Source of the DNA: Phoronis australis
Lineage: Eukaryota > Phoronida > Phoronidae
Assembly: GCA_002633005.1 (NCBI GenBank)
Contig: NMRA01000048.1
Span: 347,545-373,594, forward strand
Direction: 5' to 3'
Length of the DNA: 26,050 nt
Shown: piece by piece, positions 1-8,617 of the stretch
Layout of the letters: the number at the start of each line of letters is the position of its first letter
Numbering within the stretch: the first letter of the stretch is position 1
Notes under the pieces: model-generated
Database searches by the model: none
Told to the model about the DNA's origin: nothing
Seen by the model: the letters and a program-made list of their open reading frames with translations, nothing else
Made by a program: the position numbers and the translations under genes

Positions 1-218
1 TGAAACTTTCCAGACTTAATATTTAGTCACCAATCTCAAAAACGCTGTTAGGATTTTTGATATAAAAGCTTAGTTTTTGTGTAATGTGGCAAAAACGAAT
101 ACGACTTCAATTTTTTACAAAAATACCTTACGTTTTGCGAGTTTATTTGTCATAGAAACCAAACAAACAAACTAATCGAAAATTCCTAACAGCGTTTTTG
201 AGGTAATTGATGAAGTTT
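1..218. repeat. Short inverted-repeat (foldback/MITE-like) element
   Basis: The 19 bases at 35-53 (CTCAAAAACGCTGTTAGGA) recur as an exact reverse complement at 184-202. Weaker complementarity extends outward towards base 1 and about 218, and inward for a few bases. The interior is AT-rich with no ORF. This is the form of a small foldback or MITE-type element, or one end of a larger one cut by the window edge. No target-site duplication can be defined because the left flank is missing. Confidence 0.5.
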
Positions 219-902
219 TCATTTAAAAAAGGTTTCGTTAAAATCGACCGAGGGGTTATTTTGCTATGAATGTACCTTTCTTAAAAATGGAATTTTTACT
301 TAAAAAAGGTTTTTACGTAAAAATAATAATGACAAATAAATACAAAAAGTATATTTATATTTCCTGGTCTTTGTTCTTTCAGAAAATATATACTTTTACT
401 AGTTGACAAAGCTTAGTTTTTTTGATATACGAGTTAGAACAGAGGCCACTAAATAAGGTTTGAAATAACCTTAAACTGAATTTAGCGGAGAATGTTAATA
501 TAATGTGAAGTTCTAATGGTGTATCGCAAAATGGCCGGCGAAGTACAAGGGCCTCAAACCTCACTTTTCTAAAATGCGAATAACGGGCAACAATTTATGA
601 AAAGTTCATATTTTTCTGAACTTCAGTCATATCCGCTACACAAAAACCCATCGTTTTTTTTTCTAAATGCTGAAAACAAAGTCGCACATTATTAGTTTTA
701 GCACGTAATATAATTAAAGATGTTGTCGAGTGATCCATTCCACAGTACGGCCTTGCGCAACTATTCTTAGCTATGTTATCGAACGGCGAGAACTGCGGTT
801 GACCTCGAAATTGCGGTTTTATCGTTAAAACACGTTACGATAACAATTATCTGAGGTTCACAGTACAAACTATAAGTCAATGAATTGAATCACCAGTTTC
901 AT
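219..902. other. AT-rich stretch without a supported gene
   Basis: The sequence is AT-rich and has only short ORFs (61 codons at most, minus strand 379-564) with no recognisable motif. I see no RNA gene or defined repeat here. Confidence 0.5.
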
Positions 903-1384
903 TTACGGGTTTAAAAAGCTATTACACGATAATTGTATTTGATGTTAGTTCGACATTTTAAAAAATTGAATGCTGGGATATTTTTCGGCAAACATTTGAG
1001 ATTAGTACTTTTGGGTTCCGTAAGACGCCCAAAACTACACCCTTGGTGTCGGCCATTCACGAAAATGAATAGTCTAGAATGTGATTTTGGTGTCACGCAA
1101 CAAAACGAAGGCCTGACAATTCGCAAGGTCAATGGTGTTCTAAATATGCCCGTAGAAACAGCTACACAAATAACATCGAAGTTGCAACAGGGTTGTTTCA
1201 AGCCATACTTCGCTTTCATTTGCTGGTGCCTTGCGCCACCCTGCCTTCAATGGCAAGACAGTGTGCCACACTGGCTAATCCTCGGTCAAAATTTTCACAT
1301 CCAGCATTACTATTTCTTGTTCATCGTTATTCGCATGTATTGGGAAAAATAAACCTACAACATCAAGCACGAGTATCCTCATAG
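903..1384. other. Unresolved open stretch, both strands
   Basis: The plus strand is open for 139 codons (933-1352) and the minus strand for 102 codons (1219-911) over the same bases. Neither translation shows a domain I recognise. The composition is more balanced than the flanks, which could mean an old coding or repeat fragment. It lies downstream of the RING relic on the minus strand, but I see no Jiv90-like motif in it, so I do not join it to that relic. Confidence 0.2.
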
Positions 1385-1639
1385 TGCATGGAATATCAAA
1401 CGATTAGATGTGTTATGTCTTTATTATTCCCGTGAATGTCGTAACACAAGAAGCAAGTAATTTGTCAAACAGAACTCTTCTTTCAATAGTGAATAAAATC
1501 ACCGATCGCTTGAAGTTGCTTGTTTCGTATAATTAGTAATTCGTAGACTAGCAAAAACTAATTTCGTATCCACTTTTAATTTCACTTTTAAAAATTTAGT
1601 CTGTAATCACCTTTGTTCTTGTTTCTTCTTATAAGCGAA

Positions 1640-1945
1640 CTACTGTCTCTGTCCAACCTCCATGTCGGTATTGTGCTTGTTATTACACGAAATATACATC
1701 TCGTCACACGTTCAAGCACACAAATAGAATCAAAGTGCACACTTCTCACCATCTGAACGTTGCTCTGACAGACTCTTGACAAGGACAATGCTGAATAACT
1801 GCCTCGCCGGCCATCGGAAGGTATTGATACACATGGGCGGCGCAGCACTGAAATAAGTGAGGGTATAATGTCTGCCACTAAACAGTCCGAACAGAAGTGG
1901 TGTGGAAATGGAACACACTAACCCTCTGTCGATTATATTTGCCCA
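1640..1945 (-). pseudogene. Decayed RING/B-box copy related to the intact gene at 2254-3630
   Basis: Read on the minus strand, this region matches the first 120 or so residues of the neighbouring RING/B-box gene, but only by switching frames. DRGLVCSIST corresponds to DRELVCSICT (RING start, with the second zinc cysteine changed to serine). In another frame RRPCVSIPSDG corresponds to RRPIAIPPDG (RING end), then LFSIVLVKSLSEQ corresponds to FLCNVIVKNLVDS, and further on a fragment corresponds to the B-box. At the nucleotide level the block ATGGAACACACTAAC is shared, and about 35 bp of the RING core is deleted. No coiled coil, membrane or Jiv90 part is visible below about 1615. With the lost cysteine, the deletion and the frameshifts it cannot encode a working RING. 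A tandem or retro-duplicate that died is the simplest reading. Confidence 0.75.
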
Positions 1946-2253
1946 TAGAGGTTGCACCTGGCCAAAATATTTGCATTTTGGAGATTGATGTTTTGTATAG
2001 ACAACAGACGTGACGTCTTTGTGAACGCTCATTTTAAGCGGCTAATTTGCCCAATCGGACGTCTTCTCCATACACAATTCTACAGCAGAACGCAAAGTAA
2101 GAGAGGAACATAATCTGCAGTGAATGATACATTAAGGAGTCAAGTCTAGATGAGGATCGGTCTCTGCCTCCTCAATCTTTTCAGTGCACGAAGTGACCAT
2201 CCCAGTATGTTTCATTCTACAGTCTCCAATTCACCAACCTACCAGTTTGACGC

Positions 2254-3630
2254 CTATCGGCGTTTCTTATTTCTTCTATTCTTTGTTTTCGTGGAGTTCG
2301 TTTGCTGGTTTCCATTACTCCCGCTGTTCGGCCTCAAAGATTGCGCTGTAGCACATCCTTCTCGTGGTGGTCGTTCATTTTTCTGTTGGTTGACGAGTAC
2401 ATCAGAAATTTGTGGGAAAATATAAACAAAGTGTGTGTTTGGTCTCGCGTTCCGAAATAGCTCCTCACAACAAGACGCCCATTCGTTAATATTGTAAACT
2501 TTTTCACCAACACAAAAATGAAAATCACGTTGAAATCCATACATTCTCACTTTCAACCACGCCTCGCCAGTGGTTGCCTTGTGCGTTACTCCACACTGCA
2601 CGCAGAAGTACCAGCACGACAAACCAGTGAACAGTGCGCGGTGAAACTCTTTACATTTCCTGCAAGGAATCAGTATGACCTGTTCATAGCTTCTTTCGCG
2701 TGAGCTTGTGCCATACCACACACGTCTTAGGAGAACCATCGGAAAATCAAAACATATCAAACGTATTGCTGCCAACATGATTGCGCATGTAGTGAAAAAT
2801 AAAGAAATCAAAGCATACAGCAGCTCCTTTGTTTCAGAAGATTTCTGTTTACCTTCTCCATAAAGCCGTAAATATTGAACCTCAGGCATGACAATGTGGT
2901 CACTGCAAGTGTTTCCGAGGTTCTCACTGCTTGTCTCGTCAATGTCATCGATAGGCAACATGGCTGCAGGCCCACTAATAATTGCCTGTTCTAAATCGTC
3001 GTCCAAATACGTAACCAATTCATTCAATCTCTTTGCCGACTTTAGTATGTCTGATGTTTTGTCATGTACTTTAAGTTCAGAAATTTCATTTGTTAAATCG
3101 TCAACTCTTGTCTCAAAATTTCTTTTTACGTGTAAATCAAGTCGAGATCTCATTTTTGACGTGACCTTGTGCAATTTAGAAACAAGACGTCGTTCATGTA
3201 TTTCAGTTACTTTTTCAATGCGGACAATTTTGTGACAGTTCGTCTCGTTTTGGTGTTGTTTCTTACATGAAATGCATATCATCGTGTTATCACACGTTAA
3301 ACACACCAGCCTGGCTATGCACTCGTGACAACGATCACATCGTTCCCGATTTGGATGTTGCTTCACTGAGTCCACCAAATTCTTTACAATGACATTACAG
3401 AGAAATTGTTTAGGACCGTCTGGAGGGATTGCTATAGGACGTCGGCAAATCGGACAAGGGTAGTAGCCATCACGTGACCTGGCCTGGACGTCTTTCTCCA
3501 GACAGTCTAAGCAGAAGTCGTGTCCACATTCGAGCGAGCGTGGATTTGAAAAGATTTCCGTACATATGGAACACACTAACTCTCTGTCCATTATTTCTTC
3601 TTGCTCTTCTCTCAAATTACATGCAGCCAT
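2254..3630 (-). CDS. RING/B-box/coiled-coil membrane protein with C-terminal Jiv90-like domain
   Basis: Intact, intronless ORF of 458 residues. The start at 3630 has a good context (AAAATGG) and is followed at once by the RING. The RING is C3HC4 (C20, C23, C35, H37, C40, C43, C59, C62), typical of E3 ubiquitin ligases. The B-box is C6H2 (C98, C101, C110, C113, C119, C122, H126, H133). About 136-215 is a charged, heptad-like coiled coil, completing a TRIM order. Residues 269-301 are strongly hydrophobic, with one or two membrane passes likely. Residues 319-404 resemble Jiv90 of DNAJC14: two CxxC pairs (C323/C326, C343/C346), then GEKVYNINEWASC and a final NTHFVYIF. The tail (435-458) is Asn/Lys/Arg-rich. 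No J domain or HPD motif is present. Inference: a membrane-anchored, probably ER or endomembrane, ubiquitin ligase whose Jiv90 part chooses a partner. RING and B-box are secure; Jiv90 is a motif-level match. Confidence 0.9.
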   Translation of the reverse strand: MAACNLREEQEEIMDRELVCSICTEIFSNPRSLECGHDFCLDCLEKDVQARSRDGYYPCPICRRPIAIPPDGPKQFLCNVIVKNLVDSVKQHPNRERCDRCHECIARLVCLTCDNTMICISCKKQHQNETNCHKIVRIEKVTEIHERRLVSKLHKVTSKMRSRLDLHVKRNFETRVDDLTNEISELKVHDKTSDILKSAKRLNELVTYLDDDLEQAIISGPAAMLPIDDIDETSSENLGNTCSDHIVMPEVQYLRLYGEGKQKSSETKELLYALISLFFTTCAIMLAAIRLICFDFPMVLLRRVWYGTSSRERSYEQVILIPCRKCKEFHRALFTGLSCWYFCVQCGVTHKATTGEAWLKVRMYGFQRDFHFCVGEKVYNINEWASCCEELFRNARPNTHFVYIFPQISDVLVNQQKNERPPREGCATAQSLRPNSGSNGNQQTNSTKTKNRRNKKRR

Positions 3631-4566
3631 TTTCGACGTTCAGCTTTAGCTGTAAAAAACGACATCATTGAAAAAGATCGACTTCACACACTAGGATGGC
3701 TCAAAATGGAACCTAAACAGGGAAGTGTACAGGCAGCCGAGGGGCTACCTGCTTAAAATTCTATTCTTTGAAAGTCATAAGGGATTTCAGCAGAAGAATG
3801 AAAGCAGCCTGAAAGTGAAACAAAAAATGACTAAATAACTATAGGGCAATAAAGTAGAGTATTGGGATAAGTTTATCTACATTACGGATTAAATACAGCT
3901 AAATGAAATAACATGACCTCTTACCGCTGTTTAGTCGATGAACATGGCCGTCACAACCAAAAGGCATGCCGAAAGGTGGCGATACCTAATTCTAATGATT
4001 TTGGTTTATGTTTTGTGTCAGACAGTACAACCTAATGAGACAAATTGGTACCGCCGCCTGAAGCAGTCTAGGTGAGACGGTGATCATGCCATAGCCGCCA
4101 TACTGGGACGTTTTTCGGCTCATTATGCCTCACACCAGGACTGGTTATCTCTTCCTGCACACACCGGATTAAATCGTGAAAGTCGTGTTGTGGTACTTTT
4201 GCCGCATAGATCGAGGGACACCTCAAGAGGTCGTTGGTGTCTTTAACTCTTCCTAACACGGCCAAATACGTTAGCAATCAGCCTTTTTCTCGAGCAATTT
4301 TTCGTTCAGACATCTATACCTGCAAATGGCCGTTTTTGCAATGCTTCTAAAGCATGACATGTAATTTTGATTTTATGAGTAAGAACAAAGTAGATATAGT
4401 AATTGTATTCTGCGTCATAATGCTTGCGCAATAGTCATTAAGACAGAAATTGCGCAAACAACGACAAAATTCGACTATTTACAGCAAGGAATGGTAGAAT
4501 TTAGTTTGGGTAACCAACTAAATTCCATAGAGAAGATAAAACCGTACTCACTCATGACAGCGTTTT
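3631..4566. other. Upstream flank of the RING/Jiv90 gene; no other supported gene
   Basis: This is the 5' side of the minus-strand gene and should hold its promoter, but I see no clear TATA box at a convincing distance. A 69-codon minus-strand ORF (4277-4068) starts with ATG and has balanced composition, but no domain I recognise. I leave it uncalled. Confidence 0.4.
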
Positions 4567-5626
4567 CATTACGGCGTTTTCCCGTTGCTCCCAACTTGTT
4601 CGATTCTATAGCCCAACAACAAGTTGGGAAGTTTATCCCCGTAGCCAATATCTTACACCACTGATTAACTCCATTCTGGCATTGATGGTTGGAGGGCTAG
4701 CTTTCTTTTGTTCGATAATTGCTCAGGCTCTAATCTCCAAGAAGATCCTATCTACCCAGAGTGGGTTGTGCTGTTAAAAGTTAAGGTATAACATATTTGA
4801 ACATAAACCAATAGCATTTCTGAAATCTCCGTCAAATGGTGATCTAGTTTTTGAATAGCCAAAATCTCCCAACTGCAACCGAAATTACGACAATCTATTC
4901 TTTACGAATACACCAATTCACTCTGAGTTTGATTGTGTTCAACGTGGTCTGTAATAAGCCTGGTAGATAATTGGCCTGCCTGTTGTCGTAAAAGACAAAA
5001 GTTTGTGCTTGGCAGTTAACAAAGAAGCTAGATGTTATCACACGCTCAGAACTGAACCCCCTACGTATGGTAAAGAGACTGAACGGGAAAACGCAGTCAT
5101 GTTCCCGTTCAGGGATTTTACCAGAAGAAGGGGGTTCTGAGCGTGTGATAACATCTAGCTTCTTTGTTAACTGCCAAGCACAGTCTTTTGTCTGTTATGA
5201 CAACGGGCACGCCAATTATCTACCAGGCTTATTAAAGACCACGTGTGAACACCGTCAAACCCAGAGTGAATTGGTATACATTCGGAAAGAATAGATTATT
5301 GTAACTTCGGTTGCAGTTGGGAGATTTTGGTGATTCAAAAACTAAACATGACCACCATTTGACGAGGATTTCAGTAATGCTATTGGTTTATGTTCGAATT
5401 AGTTATAACTTAACTTTTATTTTTAACAGCACAGTCCAGTCAGGCTAGATACGATATTGTTGAAGATTAGAGCAGTTATCGAACAAGAGAGAGCTGGCCC
5501 TCCAACCATAAATTCCAGAATGGAATTAACCAGTCGTGTAAGATATGCCTACAGGGTTGTTCTTCCCAACTTGTTGTTGGGCTGTAGAATCCAACAACAT
5601 GGGAGTAACGGGAAAACGCCGTAATG
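4567..5626. mobile_element. 1.06-kb near-symmetric palindromic (foldback) element
   Basis: Two arms of about 520-530 bp are inverted copies of each other around a 12-base centre (5090-5101). The outer ends are CATTACGGCGTTTTCCCGTT (from 4567) and its near reverse complement ending at 5626. Matching blocks include the CCCAACTTGTT / AACAAGTTGGG subterminal hairpin, the AAGCTAGATGTTATCACACG block, and the region around 4980 against 5215. The arms differ by scattered substitutions and small indels, so the palindrome is not recent. The centre (5081-5101) also carries a copy of the terminal motif, so each arm is bounded on both sides by related terminal repeats. This suggests either a foldback transposon or two inverted copies of one roughly 530-bp TIR element sharing a terminus. 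I see no transposase. Flanking target-site duplication is not evident. Confidence 0.85.
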
Positions 5627-6295
5627 CGTCCACACTGTCGACTTCCCTCACCAACCCACGTGGACAGTGCTTCCACCGAAACTACTTAAAATTAGTTAGT
5701 GACTGCAGTAACTCGTAACGTCTTATCGTAGGCAGGCCCTCAATTAACGAACATAGTTACACGTCTCTACCACCATTTAGGACCCAATTGCAACATAAAG
5801 GAAATAACAGTATTAGTCATAGTATCCGTCCTTTGATGTTATGCTAAGAGCACTAGGCTCCTATAAGGACACTCACATTCAACTAGTCAGGGATGGACAT
5901 AATTGGGTGGGATTATCGTTCTTACTCATGAGATCAAATGTTCATGCTATGCTTTACAAGCATTTATGAATTCGTAAGAACGGTAGTAATTATAATAATT
6001 GCATGTTTAAAGCTTCATTGTTAACACTTTATTTTACAAACTCTGGGTCTTAGTGCGTGGGAGCTCAGTCTGTGGTAAAATTTTGAAAGTGTTAACATGG
6101 CCCAATTGGCACAGGCTGTTATCTGCCGTACGTGCAGAGGCACCTAAATGCCTGGCTTTTGAAACTGAAGCAGCTATATAGTTAAATGTGCTTCGAAAAT
6201 TGAAGTATCAGTTCCGGTTGCAGCCATCTCTTTGAGCCATCGTCCTATAGAACACGCCACAACCTTTTGAGGTCTGCGAAGGTTGTTGTTGGTGT
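5627..6295. other. Stretch without a supported gene
   Basis: No ORF longer than about 66 codons and no recognisable repeat. The part nearest 6240 may belong to the decayed element that follows, since the base composition becomes more GC-rich there. Confidence 0.4.
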
Positions 6296-6655
6296 TTGAC
6301 TACCCCCTTCTTTTCACGTGAAAAGGGGCCCCTTCATGCAGAAAGGGTTATGGCTTGGTTGGCCCGTTGGTCTTTGTTATCAGTTCCCAAGGTGAGCTTT
6401 GATATTTCGGCTCTGCTTCCGGAACATGTAGTGCCTTGTAAAACGTGCGACCACACAGTGCTGATGACCTTGGCGTTGGCTGCTATCAAATCACCTTCCT
6501 TCTTTGTGTCTTACAGCACTCGTGACAGGGCGTTTCATTTGTCTGCTATACGAGATAGCAGTACTGGTTTGGACAATGAACACCACGGACTGTTCCACCT
6601 AGCAAAAGAGCCTCTTCGGGTCAGCTTTTTCTCCCTTACACTAGGCTCTCTCTAG
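6296..6655 (+). pseudogene. Degenerate ORF, possibly a DIRS-type tyrosine recombinase fragment
   Basis: A 119-codon open frame in a GC-richer island. The translation has VLMTLALAAIKS, then RAFHLSAIRDS, then GLFHLAKEPLR. This spacing recalls the helix around the first conserved arginine of DIRS-type tyrosine recombinases (a run of the form VMLLALATxxRxxELHxLDI, then a strand ending near LxxKPL). The catalytic Arg and Tyr are not securely placed, and there is no upstream reverse transcriptase. It ends a few bases from the end of the minus-strand degenerate ORF at 6690-7250, giving a tail-to-tail layout. The assignment is inference; a random open frame in GC-rich DNA is the alternative. Confidence 0.3.
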
Positions 6656-6689
6656 TTTTTGCCAAAGGGTGCCCAGCGGGCCCTGCTGC

Positions 6690-7250
6690 TGCACTTATTT
6701 GTAACTGTCGTCCGCAACGGACACTGGCTTGTGAGCCGGCGGTGGCACTAAATCTAGCACATCCTCGTCGCAGGGCGTCGATCACTGTGAGCTCTGGTTA
6801 GTGTCATTGTCCGACAATGCGTGTGATAGTAGGGATTCTGTCAGAGCTGTACTGGACAAATTCTCAGTAAATTGCTTGACGTCAATGAATGCCCCCTGAC
6901 GACTGCACCGATTTAACTGCAACCAGATGGTCAAATCTAGCCACCTTAGTAGGTGAGTTATATGAGCCACCCTCCGAGTAGGAGAATTAGTGACCAGAGG
7001 CTGTGCTACCACTCTCACCCTGATCACATGTCTCCTGGGAGCTGGCTTCTCGATAGGAATCACCGTCAACAACGTTGAAGACTGACCCCAGGCATACAAT
7101 GTCCTCTGGGACTGAGTCCTGATCATGCACTGGCAGTCACGGAGGGGAGTCATTACAAGGGGATGTACCGCCGTGTGCTGGTACACCGCCAGACACAGAT
7201 AAACTGATGTCAGCATCTAAAACACTTGCATTCACTTCACTTGCTGCCAT
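6690..7250 (-). pseudogene. Degenerate acidic, gag-like ORF
   Basis: From an ATG at 7250 the minus strand reads a Ser/Asp-rich segment (MAASEVNASVLDADISLSVS) and, after a stop, DSVPEDIVCLGSVFNVVDGD. It then shifts frame into FIDVKQFTENLSSTALTES and, after another stop, CDEDVLDLVPPP. The pieces look like consecutive parts of one low-hydrophobicity acidic protein broken by at least two stops and one frameshift. Such N-terminal proteins occur as ORF1 (gag-like) of DIRS and other retroelements, which fits the tyrosine-recombinase-like piece next door, but no zinc knuckle or other diagnostic motif is present. The strand is opposite to 6296-6655, so the two do not form one simple element. Confidence 0.35.
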
Positions 7251-7988
7251 AATGACAGCAAACTTACCCCACCAAGGTGGATGTATGAATTTAGAATAGG
7301 AATTTTTCGATTAGGGTCTTGTAAAATAGGCGAATTGAAGATACGTGCGCAAGTATTCTGACGCAGAATGTTATTATTTTAACTACCTTCTGTTCTTACG
7401 AAATGATTTTGGAAATTTTTGTTAAAATAATTGATTATTTCTCAAAAAGGCTTGCCAGATTCTTGTTCTGAAGTGACAGATACCACTTTTAATTAAGTTT
7501 GTGTTACATGATGTATCAGTCGATGCTTTGTTTCTCTAAATTACATACAGAAAATGTTAACAGTGTCACAGTAACAAGTTGAATTTTGGCACAAATCACC
7601 GCAAAATTTATTTCACTAGCAAATAATTGCTAAACGTAAATAACAATAAGCAGGAATTGTTGGTCTTTACACACGCCATGTTGGTCACATTACGTGAGTG
7701 AATAGATCTCTGTTTCGATCGGGGTTTGACTCCAGACTTTCTGCTAACGTGGCTGATGGGATTCAAATAAAACTTTAGGATATTGCGCCTTATGCACTTT
7801 TCCCCAAGAGCTTTTAGAGGTTGTTGTTTTTGGATTGCATGAGGCGCTAGCCAAAAGTAGTAGTTCCATGAAAACCGTAAACAGTGCATAAAACGAAAAA
7901 AGTGTGGCGTAGAAAACAGTATCATCGTTTATGAGATTTCGTCTTGAATGTTTACATCAAAAGAAAATTGGTCGCGTTATCTTAATAA
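7251..7988. other. AT-rich stretch without a supported gene
   Basis: The longest ORF is 105 codons (minus strand, 7925-7608) with no recognisable domain and a composition expected of AT-rich non-coding DNA. Nothing else is seen. Confidence 0.4.
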
Positions 7989-8010
7989 CAACGGTGTTAA
8001 AACACCGTTG
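7989..8010. repeat. Perfect 10-bp palindrome with 2-base centre
   Basis: CAACGGTGTT is followed by AA and then AACACCGTTG, an exact inverted repeat. With only two bases between the arms it is more like a dimer-binding site or the tip of a decayed foldback element than a stable RNA hairpin. Function is unknown. Confidence 0.5.
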
Positions 8011-8277
8011 ATTTGCTATGAGTGTATCTCTCTTTTAATTAAAAATCTCTTTTTCCGGGATATTGTTAAAAATTTGGTCAAGTGAACCAGATTGGCCCGT
8101 TAGGTCAAAATATGCTGACTTTCTACTTTCATGCAATATAATACTTTTAGAAAGTTAAATTGCAGTTTTGTCGATTTGACTAAAGGTGAGGTCCCACATA
8201 AATGTACGTCCTGACATTAATGTTTGGAGTAACTTTTATTTTATCCCATAAATGTGTGAATACAGCCACGTAATACG

Positions 8278-8349
8278 CCGTGAAATACGCTATTGAATAC
8301 TGGAAAGTAGTACCAATCCGTATTCAAAGGTTGAGACCGTATTTCACGG
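8278..8349. repeat. Interrupted inverted repeat / hairpin
   Basis: CCGTGAAATACG (8278-8289) is the exact reverse complement of CGTATTTCACGG at 8338-8349. Inside it GAATAC pairs with GTATTC. The whole can fold into a two-step stem of about 18 base pairs. It lies outside any recognised gene, about 270 bp beyond the 3' end of the retrotransposon relic. It may be a MITE remnant. Confidence 0.45.
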
Positions 8350-8617
8350 TTGGGGTACAGTATCCTGGTGGAGTAAATTCCCGTCCACGAAGGCAAATTT
8401 TGTTAGTCTTGTTCACTTGGCCCTCAAAATTCACTAAAGATGTAGTTCCTGGAAAATTTTCACTGTTCTAAAAACTATAAGCAAAGATTTTCCGACGAGA
8501 ATTCCGCCGCAAGGTGATCGGGGTGTAGTTCTTAAGCGCTGCTATTCTTAATCTGTGTCATCAAACATAGATTAATTTGCCTATACATGAACGTACACAA
8601 CAGAATCAGGCAAGAAT

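Noticed and set aside
2888-3235. 115-codon plus-strand ORF
   Set aside because: Antisense shadow of the intact RING/Jiv90 gene.
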